64,000 nucleotides of DNA from Haliclystus octoradiatus. Its lineage: Eukaryota; Cnidaria; Staurozoa; Stauromedusae; Haliclystidae. Of the stretch, positions 1 through 12,137 are shown one piece after another; the stretch's first letter is position 1; each line of letters opens with the position of its first letter. The stretch spans positions 2,772,501 to 2,836,500 of the forward strand of contig OU744454.1 of the NCBI GenBank assembly GCA_916610825.1. The letters are read 5' to 3'. Position numbers and translations under genes: made by a program. Below the pieces are notes generated by a model, which saw only the letters and a list, made by a program, of their open reading frames with translations, was not told where the DNA came from and ran no database searches.

Positions 1-37
1 AATTTAAGGAAAAACTATTATCCATCCAATACCTATG

Positions 38-216
38 TACAGTGAAACCTGTATGCAACAGCTAGCTAGGAGAGGTAGATAAATTGATCCCTATATGCAG
101 GTGGCCTTATATAAATGTTTGATTCAATAGAAAATATTATTTCAAATATTTCTAAAGTGACCACTATAAACAGGTGGCCACTGTATAGAGGTGACGCTAT
201 AACAGATTTGACTGTA
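38..216 (+). mobile_element. Family A MITE copy
   Basis: Begins TACAGTGAAACCTGTAT and ends in the inverse, AACAGATTTGACTGTA. Interior has the family core GACCACTATAAACAGGTGG. Defined here as + orientation. Confidence 0.8.
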
Positions 217-310
217 TAATGTATTATACAAAATTAAAAGTGCTGGGAGTTCTGCTTTATGCTCAACTGCTTCTTAATCTAGCTTATAACGCCTTTTTTA
301 GGCTGGCTTC

Positions 311-475
311 CCCCTATAAAAAACAGTTCAGGATTTCTTGAACGGTTCATGGACAGTTCATGAACATTGAATGGCCCATTTTCATGGACCTTTTCATGGA
401 CTGTTTATGAACTGTAACCGGGTCATTTAACGTTCATGAATTGTTTATTAACTCCTGAACTGTTTTTCACAGGGG
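311..475. mobile_element. Family B palindromic element copy
   Basis: Starts CCCCTATAAAAAACAGTTC and ends with its inverse CTGTTTTTCACAGGGG; interior is TTCATGAAC-type words with CCATTTTCATGG. Confidence 0.75.
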
Positions 476-869
476 CTAGGATCATATCCCCTTTTGTTTC
501 CGCTATTACACATCACAACATCAGTTCCAGATCGCATTTATAGGCCAAAGTCGAGAGATCAAAAACGTATACATATTATCCCTCACTGGTTAACAAAGGA
601 GAAATTTCCCTAGGGACATAAACTCGTGGTATTGTGCAAAAATATTATTTTGTGAATTATCTTTTTTAAATTTCTTTGTTGACCACCCGTGGCTGTGATT
701 TGCGGTGTATTCTGTGTAGCAAGTATGTCAAGTTTGAAAAGGACTGCACATTTATATACTGTGGCTATCTTATACTGCTACAGCTGTACTGCTACTTCTA
801 TTTGTATTTTACAACCAACATGATCAATACGTTTGATTCATATGAAAATGATGATTTAATTCTTCTCAA

Positions 870-1050
870 CAGTATAAAACCTGTATATAACGGCAAGCTG
901 CGAGAGATAGATAAATTGACCACTATAGACAGATGGCCTTTATATAAAGGTTTGATTCAATAGAAAGTACTATTTTAGACATTGGAAGAGTGACCACTAT
1001 AGACAGGTGGCTGCTTTATAGAGGTGACCGTTATAACAGGTTTGACTGTA
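870..1050 (+). mobile_element. Family A MITE copy
   Basis: Starts CAGTATAAAACCTGTATATA, ends GTTATAACAGGTTTGACTGT; same interior as other copies. Confidence 0.8.
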
Positions 1051-1331
1051 TTCTGAAGAACCATGTAGCTGCATTCTATTTCGTGCAAAAATTGAGTATT
1101 GCGATTCAGTATTGATGTGCTACAGTACTTTATCTAGGGTGTTAAGACTATTTATAGTAGAGTGTGTCCAGAATTCAAAATTTGAAATATTAGTGGACAC
1201 ACAGGCACTGTTTAGTTCATTTTTAACAAGAATGTTACCGACTACTACTAATTAATAAAGATATAAACAAGTCTTTTAAAGAATGCTTTTGTAAATAATA
1301 TTCTTTAAATTTTTCAAATTATTTTCAAAAG

Positions 1332-1606
1332 GAGAAGAATTACAACTTAAACAAAATGATATTGGTATCAACGGATGGGCGTTTGAATGTTGTGTTTATG
1401 CAGAGGTAAGTGAATTTATGATTTAATATGGTTTAAATATGAAGCTTGTGATTGCTGTTGTAATTCTGTTGACCGCACAGTGTAATCCGTTGAACTGAAA
1501 TTCGGATAAATCAAATGTGATCTGGCTCTGAAACCATAGAAACAATCTTCTGGTTAAATAATTATTAAACAGTTTTGACTTGACTTTGACTTGGATATTG
1601 CACTGT

Positions 1607-1639
<33 letters not shown>

Positions 1640-4600
1640 TACTCAGGACTTTTCACAAGACTGATTTAAAAATATATAGATATATATATATAAAACACTA
1701 CAATTTTACAACAATATACTTTACAGGATAGACATTTGAAAAACGATTTGATTAACATAATTATGTTATTTCATGTAAATGCTTCCCAAGGAGACGTTTG
1801 AAAGTTGGCCTGTTTGATACGTCCTTCATTGTAGACGGTAGATCGTTAGCCCAAGGTTGTTCAAAAACAATAAGGTTTAATCGGACAATTCATGATTTTT
1901 TCATCCAAGATGTCCTAAAGACGTGTTGATATTGGTCTTTTCTCATCAATGAGCATACTTGACACTCATGCCAATGGACCAAAGAGTAGAAGTATCACAG
2001 TATAGAAAAGGATGATAGTAGTTTCAATGAAACCTTTTTTTGCAGTGGCAAAAACTTTTTGAGCTTTGAGCTTTCAAATTGAACAATTTTGTCCTGTGTT
2101 TGCTGTGTTAATTGGGCGAAAGTCAAAGAAGAAAAATGAAAAACAATACGTAAACATTTTTTTCTGTCCAGAAGCCTCAAAATGAAAATATACATTTTGT
2201 TTCGATTTTGATTTAAAGGGAACTTATTAGAAATGTTTTATGGGAAATCGAAGAGATTTATGCAAACAAACATTTGAAAGAACTTTTAAATTAATTGTAG
2301 GTTAAGATTCAATATTGACTTGCTCAAGTCTCACTTCTGTGTTATGCCCATCTTGATGGGTTGGGAGGTGAGACTTGTGTCCTTTGAGAAATCTATTGTC
2401 TTCAAACACAGAGAAACCGCTTCAGTTTTCAGGAAGTGACGCACATAGTCTGTGGTGTTCTAGGGAGTCAATGCGCAACTTGAAATCCTTCTCTCATCAT
2501 TCACAAATAAATATGGAGCCTGAAATTTGCGAAGCCATTGGATTTGTGTAGAGTTCTGAAAGATTACATTTATTATGCATGTTGATTATTCAAAGGTTTA
2601 CTTATAAAGAGAGTGACTACAAATTATAGTGATTATTTACATATAGAACAAGACGAAATACAAACAGAATTAATGTAAGCACAACAAACAAACCCGCAAC
2701 ATTGCACGGAAAATCGAATTACTTGTCTTACTTTGTAAGATGTGAATGAACGTTAAATATTCTAAACGTTTTGTAAACATTTTTAATTCCAGGAGCCTAA
2801 AATTCTTTAAAACGTTATCACCATTAGAGAACTTGCTTGTGTTGGGTGCCCCATCTTTTTCCACCTTATGAGCGAGTGAACAATTATGAAACAATAGGAT
2901 CAAAAAAATAGCAGAACGTGCACAACGGCTCTCAAAGGACACAAGTCCCGCTTTCCAATCATGAAAATGAGGCAACAAAAAGAAGGCGGGACTTGAGCCA
3001 ATCAAGATTTAATATACCTACAGTATATAAATAAGCGATCCTCTTAATGGTCCAAAACTCAAATGAAACTTTTCATATATTTTGACTTTTGGTTCCTATA
3101 AAAAATTCTTGATGCGTCTTCATTTTGTTATGTCTGTTTGTTATTTTATACTTTTCCACAGCGATAAACTAACGATGCGGAGAATCAGTTGAATTTAATA
3201 AAATGTTAGGAAAATATGTTTCATTGTTAACAAATATTATCTATTGCATCACTAGGACCCTTACAAGAATTTTGGCATGCCATCGGTCGGAACTTTAACA
3301 CGTTATATTGAACCTCTGCATATTCCTGATGTAAGTAAAATAGCTTTATGTTTATTATTTTTCAAATGTAGGCTATATCTCAGATACAGAGTGACTTCTA
3401 TTTCTACATATGTTCGGTATCACCCCTGCGAAAAACAGTTCATGGACGTTAAATAGCCCTAATTTTCATAAACTGTCCATGAACTGTCCGTGATGTTTTA
3501 TGAACTGTTGAACTGTTTATGCAGGGGTAGTTCATAGTCTGCATTGATCCTTTCTGACGTCACTCGCTAGTTTGTTGGGTCTAAGCATGGATCACATGTT
3601 TCAGATGGTACTAGGTCTGTTAGGAATCAATTTAGTTGACCTGCCTAGGACGAATCATGTCATGTATTGCAAATTGATTCTGTTTATTTTCAATTTTATA
3701 CCAGCACTCGTTGGCGCAGTGGCTGCGGCAGAGGCTATTTATGTAAATTAAGCATTCTAGGTAAAATCCATTTCAAAGAATTGTTTATTTTAATTTATTA
3801 ATTTCCATGAGCGATTTGATTGTTCACACTAGAATTGGCCCAGATGGAATTGATCTTCGCTGTGAGCTAATGCCGGCCATTCTTCTTGTATTGTTGTTAA
3901 GCGCAACCATTGCCTCTTCAAAAAGGCGGTCATTTATGATTAGTAGAATTTGAAAGCAGGTCGGTTTTGTTGTCACTTGGGTGTTTGAGTATATTGATCA
4001 GGAAAAACTGCAGTACATTATGACCTAACAGAAGCAAATTAATTTAAAAAAATTATCCTGTGTTTACCTTTCAGTGCATGTAAATATGTTATTTCAAATT
4101 TACATAGTATTGAAAAATATATCAAAACCAAAAAATCTGCATTTTATTGTTATAGGTTCGTTGTGATAGTGGTGTTAGAGAAGGCAGTGAAATTAGTATT
4201 TACTATGATTCAATGATCTGTAAGGTATTGACATAGATTATCGCTATTAACAAGATTATATTAGTAAATGTTTTTTCTTGTAGCACTGCATTACTATTTT
4301 GGGCAGTTTGTGGTCTTGTTGGCAGAACTCTATTAATTCCCTTGTTGGCAGAACTCTATTAATTCTATTGTTGGCAGGACTTTGTAATTTTGTTGATCGA
4401 ACTATATTTCTCTTGTTGATCGAACTCTGTAAATTGATAGAAAATATTTTTCTTCTCCTCAATAAAACTAAAACAAGGTCGTTCCTGAAACCGACAAGCA
4501 ATTCTTCTTTAGCAGCGATTGTAGCAATGGTAATGCTCCAACTGTTGGAGTAAAGCTCTATCTATAATAAAATTTAAAGTGAAGACGAATTTAAAAGTTA

Positions 4601-7600
4601 AGATCTGTAGCAAATAGTACATTAGTAAAACTTATTTTTTTTAAAATAAATATTTGGAGACATACCTGACTGTGACATTAATATGTGCTTCAACGACCTG
4701 TATATAACAGCCAGCAATAAGAGGTAGATGACTTGACCATTATATATGCGGGTGGCCTTTACATACAGGGTTGAGTCAATAGAAAATACTATTTAGACAT
4801 TGCAAGAGTGACCACTAGAGACAGGTGGTCGTTTTACAGAGGTGACCGTTATAACAGGTTTGACTGTTGCTTTTCTGTAGCAGAGCATTCTCTCATTTGA
4901 ATATGTTAATATGTTTTATTTGTCTATAGCTTGTTTCTCACAGCAACACTAGAGAAGAGGCCTTGCAGACAATTAGAAAGGCACTTGATTCATATGTCAT
5001 TAAAGGTATTATCTTTGCAAATGTTTGCAAACTGCTATTAATAAACAGAGAACAATGTTAAAAGATTACGCATGCAATATGCATCGAGTTTGATACCATC
5101 TATACGATTTGGCTACTTCATCAGAAAAGTCTCTGATGAGTCTGTCGGCAGGGATGTGGCTATGAATGGTTCAAAAGAAACATGCCATTCAACATTGACA
5201 AGCTATTCTAGAACGGCTGAAGCAGTCTACTTTGGCTCTAACTAGCTCCCTTCATTGTCCTTGTTGTAATGACAAACAACATATTTGTTTTTTGATTGTA
5301 GGAGTCAGGCATAATATTTCATTATTACGTGACGTAGCAGATCATGAGAAGTTTATAACGGGTGACATTAGTACAAACTTTTTAAAAGAAGAGTACCCTG
5401 ATGGATTTTCTGGTGAGTCATTTTGATAATTTTTATTAAACTATCAATATATTGTCTTTGCAAAAACCAACTTGACATTAACCAGACATTAACAAACATT
5501 AACCAACATTAACAAACATTAACCAACCACCCAATAGAAAATAATCTATTTGTTTTATTTTCTCAACAAAATCATCAACTCTTGTATCAACATGGGCGTC
5601 AAAACACTTTCATCCAGTCACCATTATGCTTGTGAATCATGTGATCACAAAAACATAGCAAAGTGAAAATATATAGCGCTATTTTGATTTGCAAATGATG
5701 GAGGGTTTATGATCATGAATAACGTTATCAAAGAAGCAGTTTAGGAGTTTTATTGGCCTGGATATTTGTATCAAACTGTAATTACTGTAATTGTGTAGAG
5801 CGCAATGCACATTCAATATTTTGATTAATGAAATAATCACGGTTGTTAATCCATTATCGCTATTATTGAATAGGAAAGAAGCTGACTGAGAACGAAGACA
5901 GGGAATTAGCAACGGCAGCATGTCATGCATTCATTCAAAGGGAGCACATTGCAGGACAATTTGCCAATCACGACAAGTAAGTCTGTGTGTATGAGTTAAT
6001 CTTTAACACACTCCCATATCTTAACTTGACACTACAGTCAAACCTGTTATAGCGGCCACCTGTCTATAGTGGCCATTCTTAAAATGTCTAAAATAGCATT
6101 TTCTATTGAATCAACCCTGTGTATAAAGGCCACCTGCCTATAGTGGTCAGTTTATCTTTCTCTCATAGCTGGCTGTTATATACAGGTTTTACTGTACTTT
6201 TGAATTAGTTAGTAATTAATTTCTTGTTTTGGATGTTGAACACAGCATGTTTTGTATATTGATGTATGATACCTATAAATGACAAATCCTGTGGTTGTGT
6301 AGTGTAAGGTGGGACATTAAAAGAAGGTATATTAACCGAGTTTGACTGTATCAAATTCCAAGAACACATTAAGTTATTGTTCTTCTTTTATTTATTTTAT
6401 ACAAACAATGCGTGCAAAGTCATTTGTAATTTTTCCATAATTTTTTTGTTTTGTATCAGATATCTTGCACAGAGAAAAGATTTGAAAGAATGGAATCTTG
6501 TTGCAACATATGATGATAAAGAGTTCAAATGCCAATTGAATTATTGTGACGGTGAAATCAAGGTACTGAGAATAACCTGTATATAACAGCCACCTACGAG
6601 AGGTAGATAATTGACCACTATAGACAGTTGGCCTTTCTATACAGGTTTGATTCAATAGAAAATACTATTTTAGGCATTGCAAAGGTGACCACTATAGACA
6701 GGTGGCCGCTATATAGAGGTGACCGCTATAACAGGTTTGACTGTATTGCGTTGTTTCATGATACGATACAACTGATGAATAAAATGTGTACGGACGGGAT
6801 ACTCATGAAGTTTTCTTTTTCTTTGTAATGCCCAAATGAATTTCAACATTCAATAAATAATGTTTGTGGAGACACAACATGATTTGTATCACACTACTAA
6901 TCATCAGTTGACATGATTGCAATAAGTTCTATTTAAGGCTTCGTAGCTATGATAATTAATTGATCTAACAGAGGTGATGAATTTATTATCTAAGAATAAT
7001 AAATTTACCATGCATCGATCAGAAACTTCCGCTCTACGTTTTCGTAGAGTGGCTGGACAGAGAACTGTGCAAATCACACAGACCCTATTCTTTTGTGAAT
7101 GAATTGCGGTCTGTAACGCAGACTAACTTGAAAGGGGACAACGGCAAGTCAGTTTTAATTTAAATTGATACCTACGCTTGAGGTATTAGAGTCACTACGA
7201 AGGTCATCATTATCTGAATTGTCAATTTATTTTCAAAATTAAATCCTATATGACTAATCATCATAATAATTATTAAGCCGATTTTAATCAAAACATTTCT
7301 TGCTATTATTTGTCTTACTTTTATCTTGATGGAGATGTTTGAGATATATTTTTATTTATATAGTGTATATTTATTTATTTGTTTATTGATCTATTTGTAG
7401 GGATGGGTCAATGATACTCCTATAAAATTCCAATGTTCATCATCACCTTCAAGCGCCATTATGGACTGTGTTATGAATGATAAACATCTCGTTTTACAGG
7501 TGAGGATATAACACTGCTCAGACATCAAAACCATGAAAAAGCGTGAACTTTTATGGTGCTATCATGCTATTTTCATGGCATTTTCACATTTTAATATCAT

Positions 7601-10600
7601 GAATATATTATCATATAGTATAAGGTAAACACATGTATGTAAGAGTGCTCAATGTTTGTTAAAACAGAGCATAGTTGCCTCATCTTTGTGTCAATTCTAA
7701 TATCATGAATAGAATAGACACATAGATGAGGCCAAAGCCTTTTCCGTTACTCGGAGTTTCACACGTTTATTTTGTGTTCATCAACCGTCTGATGAACGCA
7801 AAGTAAACGCGTGAAACTCCAAGTAATGGAAAAGGCTTTTGCATCATCTTTGTGTCTATTCTATGTTATGCTCTGTCTTGAAAAACATTGAGCACTCTCA
7901 CATACATGTGTTCACCTCATATTATATTATATTATTATAATATCATGATTAGATTATAAATGTTTTCATGGTTTCATGTTTTCAAATCAAAATATTAGAG
8001 ATTTCACTTTTTTACATTTTCATAGTGTTTTCACAACACTGCCATGGCATTTTCATGGTTTTGGTTGGGTAATGATATCATACAGTATTATTTATACGTG
8101 TTATAGTATTTAGTAGTTTTTCAAAATTATAATAACATTTTTCGGTATTCTTTTTTGTTACCAGCTTATCGGGAGAACTGGTCAGAAATTTTCATTGCAA
8201 CACTTGGGAACGATAGTAAGTGAAACATATTCAATATCATGACAATTATTTTACCCATAGAGCTGACAATTTCAAGAACAGGTTTAACTGCCTTCTATGT
8301 GTATGTGTTGTTGCCAATGCTAAGTTAGTTATGTTATCTATCTACCGGTATATTCTATGTTGCTTAAATTTTTATTAAATTTGTTTTCTACATAGTTTGA
8401 TGTCAGTGTATATACTGTCGAACAAGATGCTTTATTAAAAATGATGCCAGAAAAACCAAAGGTATTACTGTATTATATTATTTAACGCATATAGCTCTGT
8501 GAAGAACAGTTAAGGAGTTTGAGTTCAGCAATTTAAAATCCAAGCAATTTGAATGATATTCCTATCAAAGTCTTGTTGAATTGTGCAACAACAAAATTAG
8601 TCCTTATAAAAAAAATGTTCAGACATTTTTTGTTGTTAAAAAATTGTTTGTAAATTATTTTAGAAAAAGTTATAACATTTCTGTAAATTTTCTACAAGAT
8701 TTTCCAAAAATGCTCTCCAGGGACTCTTTTTTGGTACGATTTGTCGGGACTCATTTCAATGCCCTAACATGGATGTTTCTCAAATATACCAATAGATACA
8801 GTTTATAAAATAGGTGGCTTATTAAATTGTCTAGCAATTATTATGTTTGCTATTTTTAACTCTCAGGAGGATAGTGGACCTTATTTACTTTCACCTATGG
8901 TTGGTAAAGTTTTATCTGTTTCATGCAAAGCTGGAGATAAGGTATGTTTGATTTCTCTATTTCAGTTAATTTTTAATCTACTTTTTGTTAACAATGTGCA
9001 TACTGTTGCACAACAATTTACCGAGTTTATGAACATTTAAATGAAAAGTTGATGAAGAGTTTGTAAACGTCAAATTATCTGTTTCTCATGAACCTTTTAT
9101 GAACTTATTCATTAACGTTTCAGAAACTTTATGAACATTCATTAACTTTTTGTTAACACCTGTGAACAGTTCATGGCAAGTTTATGAAAAGATCAGGAAC
9201 ATCACCTGTTCTAACAACACTTCTCATGGTCTGTTTTCGTAGGATGTTAAATTATTATCAGAGTTAATCTGATATAGTCACACTGCTTATTATAACCAGA
9301 AGTAATAATTGTCATCAAGGCAATGAGAATGGATTGTTGTGTTACTATGTGGATAACTTGATGGTTTTAATAATTAATAATTAATAAGTTTTTAATTATT
9401 AATAATTAATAAATTAATAAATAATTTAAATAATATTTTTTTATTTTATGCTGTAATTAATTAGCTTACATATAATTGAAAATATTTGATACTTTTAAAA
9501 CTTTTTTGATTTACTATTTTTGCTACCTCTTTTTATTTTATTTTATTTTTTGTATTGTTTTGTATAATACCTTAATCATTGTTAAATACCTAATCGATTC
9601 AATTTATAACCAGTTTTAACTTTTAACCAATAATTCTTATTAAAAAATATTATGTAATTAATTGCCTTCACAACGTAATCGAAACAAACAAGCTCTCGTG
9701 CTTCAGGAGTCACGCCAAACATTATATTCATCATTGTAATTAACTAGCCTAATATTATGTACAGTAATTGTCATATTTGGCTCAATGCTATCTTTTGTAA
9801 TTTTGTATCTACTTTTAATATGTTTGAAATATATGATCTATCTATCTAATCAATTTGTGAAACTTTGAGGCTCTTTAGATTTTATTAATCGCTTAATGAA
9901 AAATCGTTGAAGTATGAATTTGACATGTCTATAACAGAGACATCAATTTACAAGAGTTGGGACACCCTTTCATGTTTTGCTTTCGGCTCTCGTTGGACAG
10001 ATGCCAGTCACATGATTTTATAGACGCCATTTTCATTCCATCGAACCTAGGCTCACGAAATTTGAACAAAGCCTGCGAAAATTATATCATGAATTCTGAT
10101 TTTTTTTGTTCTAAAACAAAACTAACTTTATTTTTTCAAAGGTTGTAGAAGGGCAAGAAGTTGCTGTCATTGAGGCAATGAAAATGCAAAATTGTATTAC
10201 AGCCCACAAAACAGGAATAGTAAGTCCAACGTTGTGATTATATTAGATGCATATATATACAGTGAAACATGTAGGTAACGGCCAGCTACGAGAGGAAGAT
10301 AAATTGACCACTATAGACGGGTGGCCTTTATATACAGGTTTGATTCAATAGAAAATACTATTTTAGATATTGCAAGTGTGACCACTATAGACAGGTGGCC
10401 GCTGTATAGAGATGAACGTTATAACAGGTTTGACCGTATGTGTATTTATTTGATAGGTCATATTCCATTCTCAAATGAAACAAGATGCATAAGTTTTAGG
10501 CGGTTTCTTTGTTGTTTTTGTATGATGTATATAAGGGGTCATCTATAAAGTACGTACGCATCTTGCCTGTCTCTGTACCACTTTTTAAAAGATTATAATC

Positions 10601-10940
10601 TGATTAACTATCAGTTTAGTGACGATTAAATCACATTTATTGCAGAAGCATTAACGTGAAAATGTTTTGCATTTGTTGCAATATCTCCGTCATTTCTTAT
10701 CGGATCAATTCCAAATTTTGACCAATCAATATTTTCAGTTGATATACTGTACGTCTGAATCAATCCAAAAGGAACATTTATTTAGACAAAAATGAACTCC
10801 TAATTACTGTAGAAATCCCTATTGTAGTCAAAAGTTTACTAATAATGAAAATAAAATCTCTTATTTTCTAGGTTGAAGAAGTACATTGTGTTACTGGGGA
10901 ACAAGTAGAGGAAGACAAAGTTATGTTGATGATAAAATAA
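1332..10940 (+). CDS. PCCA: Propionyl-CoA carboxylase alpha subunit, 3' part (13 exons)
   Basis: Biotin-dependent mitochondrial enzyme subunit that carboxylates propionyl-CoA to methylmalonyl-CoA. Exons: 1332-1405, 3256-3330, 4156-4224, 4930-5005, 5302-5412, 5874-5976, 6460-6562, 7401-7499, 8165-8215, 8396-8461, 8867-8941, 10142-10219, 10872-10940; all introns GT-AG and the frame is kept throughout, giving 348 residues plus stop. The first exon reads [20 protein letters not shown] across its junction, the end of the biotin carboxylase domain. Exons 3-5 continue it ([45 protein letters not shown]). Exons 6-10 are the divergent linker/BT domain, and exons 11-13 form the biotinyl domain with the lysine-bearing motif EAMKMQN. 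The alpha subunit is favoured over MCCC1 and pyruvate carboxylase by the YPDGF/GDIST region as I recall human PCCA. The 5' half, with start and transit peptide, lies upstream of the window. First acceptor is the least certain boundary. Confidence 0.93.
1609..1638. repeat. (ATC)n microsatellite
   Basis: About ten ATC triplets in a PCCA intron. It yields a poly-Met frame on the minus strand that is not a gene. Confidence 0.9.
2320..3010. repeat. Inverted pair of a dispersed segment
   Basis: 2325-2386 (GCTCAAGTCTCACTTCTGTG ... GAGACTTGTGTCCTTTGAGA) is similar in reverse to 2930-3005. In each, the two ends are themselves complementary (CAAGTC/GACTTG). A foldback element present twice in a PCCA intron. 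Confidence 0.45.
3423..3527. mobile_element. Family B palindromic element copy, short
   Basis: CCCCTGCGAAAAACAGTTC at the left, GAACTGTTTATGCAGGGG at the right. Confidence 0.7.
4689..4868 (+). mobile_element. Family A MITE copy
   Basis: Left end worn (TTCAACGACCTGTATATAAC), right end GTTATAACAGGTTTGACTGT intact. Just upstream of a PCCA exon (4930). Confidence 0.75.
5475..5527. repeat. Short tandem repeat of CATTAACMAA
   Basis: About five imperfect copies of ACATTAACCAACATTAACAA in a PCCA intron. Confidence 0.6.
6033..6196 (-). mobile_element. Family A MITE copy
   Basis: TACAGTCAAACCTGTTATAG at left, CAGGTTTTACTGTA at right; interior reads in the reverse orientation. Confidence 0.8.
6570..6745 (+). 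mobile_element. Family A MITE copy abutting a splice donor
   Basis: Starts 7 bases after the GT of the PCCA exon ending at 6562; ends AACAGGTTTGACTGTA. Confidence 0.75.
7505..8067. mobile_element. Family F element, interrupted by a hairpin element
   Basis: Left part TTTTCATGGCATTTTCACA-like (7570-7620) and right part TACATTTTCATAGTGTTTTC to TTTTCATGGTTTTGG (8015-8066) match a continuous copy at 20785-20950. The 7622-7935 hairpin element sits between. Confidence 0.6.
7622..7935. mobile_element. Family G hairpin element
   Basis: Long foldback: left arm GGTAAACACATGTATGTAAG ... GCTCAATGTTTGTT, right arm its inverse ending CATGTGTTCACCTCATAT. The centre pairs TTTCCGTTACTCGGAGTTTC with GAAACTCCAAGTAATGGAAA around 7785. 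Same element as at 59850-60050. Confidence 0.8.
9028..9215. mobile_element. Degenerate family B-like segment
   Basis: Repeated TTATGAACATT/CATTAACGTT words without intact termini. Confidence 0.4.
9920..10100. mobile_element. Family H dispersed repeat, copy 1
   Basis: ATTTACAAGAGTTGGGACAC, then CTCTCGTTGGACAGATGCCA and CAGTCACATGATTTTATAGA; the same order occurs at 61880-62030. Confidence 0.6.
10258..10438 (+). mobile_element. Family A MITE copy
   Basis: TACAGTGAAACATGTAGGTA at left, GTTATAACAGGTTTGACCGT at right. Confidence 0.8.
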
Positions 10941-10982
10941 AATGGAAGCATTGGATTATCGTATGAACATTATTTGTATTTT

Positions 10983-10988
10983 AATAAA
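10983..10988 (+). promoter_or_regulatory. Poly(A) signal of PCCA
   Basis: AATAAA 43 bases after the PCCA stop codon, in AT-rich sequence. Likely cleavage signal. Confidence 0.6.
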
Positions 10989-11149
10989 TAGAGGCATTTC
11001 AAAATTGATAATTATTTATAATGGCTTAAATGATCCTGGGCTTGTAGAAGATATGTAATTGTATCAGGGTTAATTATAGCCTAATTGGTTCTAAGATAGG
11101 GACTATACAGATTTTGTATAACATGACTCTAAAAATATGAATAATATTT

Positions 11150-11500
11150 ATGAATATTGATTTATGCATCTGGTATCTCAGCCGCCCCGCTGCAAATCTA
11201 TTTCAACCGACCTCAGGGCAGATTGATTGTCAGTGTGCAGCGATATGTTGCAGCTACTTACAATGCAATTCCCCCATCCCCTCCTTAAACCATTCATTCC
11301 ATCATCAGAAGATTGCACTCAATGGATGTTTGAGATAAAGTCAAGAATTAGTCGACAATAACAGGATTTGAACCACAGTCGACTAGCCTGCGTGCAGACT
11401 AAAACCCATCCTGGTGAAAGTGTTAACGCACACTTACACTTTTGGCAGGATAAATTTTAGTCTGCACATAGGGTACAGTCGACCAGATATGAACAGAGAA
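11150..11500 (-). mobile_element. Family E tRNA-derived SINE fragment, interrupted
   Basis: TCAGCCGCCCCGCTGCAAAT, TTCAACCGACCTCAGGGCAG and AGGATTTGAACCACAGTCGA match the fuller copy at 31867-32236. A 91-bp element is inserted at 11384. Confidence 0.7.
11384..11474. mobile_element. Small TIR element with 9-bp target duplication (MULE-like), copy 1
   Basis: TAGCCTGCGTGCAGACTAAA at left pairs with TTTTAGTCTGCACATAGGGT at right. Flanked by ACAGTCGAC at 11375-11383 and again at 11475-11483. The duplication restores the SINE when the element is removed. Confidence 0.85.
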
Positions 11501-11574
11501 GCTTCTCAGCCATTTCATATGTCCTATATATGAAATGAGCTTCAAATTATGTCTGCGGAAAGTGAGTATAGAAG

Positions 11575-11701
11575 TAGCCTGCGTGCAGACCTTACTTAAA
11601 AACCTTTCTTCCTCGTTAGTAATGTCTGCGCATCCGAGCGAAATCTCTTGTTCTGACTAACGAGGAAGAAATGTTTTCAAGTAAGGTCTGTGCACAGGCT
11701 A
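11575..11701. mobile_element. Small TIR element with 9-bp target duplication (MULE-like), copy 2
   Basis: TAGCCTGCGTGCAGACCTTA ... TAAGGTCTGTGCACAGGCTA, a near-perfect palindrome (TTCTTCCTCGTTAGT/ACTAACGAGGAAGAA inside). Flanked by GTATAGAAG at 11566-11574 and 11702-11710. Confidence 0.88.
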
Positions 11702-12021
11702 GTATAGAAGCATATTTGGAAGTTACAGTTACAGAGTCTGTAAACAAAATAGATAGGATTTGCTTGTTGCAGTTTAATAATGAATTTATACTTTCTGCTA
11801 TAAAAATCGATATTAAATCATTAACAGACTGATAATTAATATAATATACAATCTTTCAAAAATAAATCTTTGAAATCCTCGTTTTTCTGTCTCAACTATG
11901 AAGCGCCGATTGATTTTGAAATTGAATGAAAAAATTTGAATGTAAATATATTTCAAGTTATCCGATTTGTATCATGTTTCTAATTGGCCGACTTCAAATT
12001 CAGGAAACGAGGTCAGTAAGT

Positions 12022-12027
12022 CACGTG
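12022..12027 (+). promoter_or_regulatory. CACGTG E-box upstream of the SLC29 gene
   Basis: Perfect CACGTG, in the context TCACGTG, about 110 bases before the ATG of the SLC29 gene. A possible bHLH-factor site; position is the only support. Confidence 0.3.
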
Positions 12028-12137
12028 CCCTGACGATTATTCGTGAGAAGCAGAAAACAAATTTTGCAATCGATCTTTTCGTTGACGTTTGTTCAATGTG
12101 TGGTATCAAACCTTGACAAAGTCAACATTTATCAGAG

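Larger units (their letters stand above)
1..1331. other. Upstream PCCA intron with repeats
   Basis: No exon seen. Holds two family A copies (38-216, 870-1050) and one family B copy (311-475). The 95-codon open frame at 676-963 runs into a family A copy and is not a gene. Confidence 0.5.

Noticed and set aside
1423-1638. Minus-strand frame starting with a poly-Met run
   Set aside because: Product of the (ATC)n microsatellite in a PCCA intron; no other coding sign.
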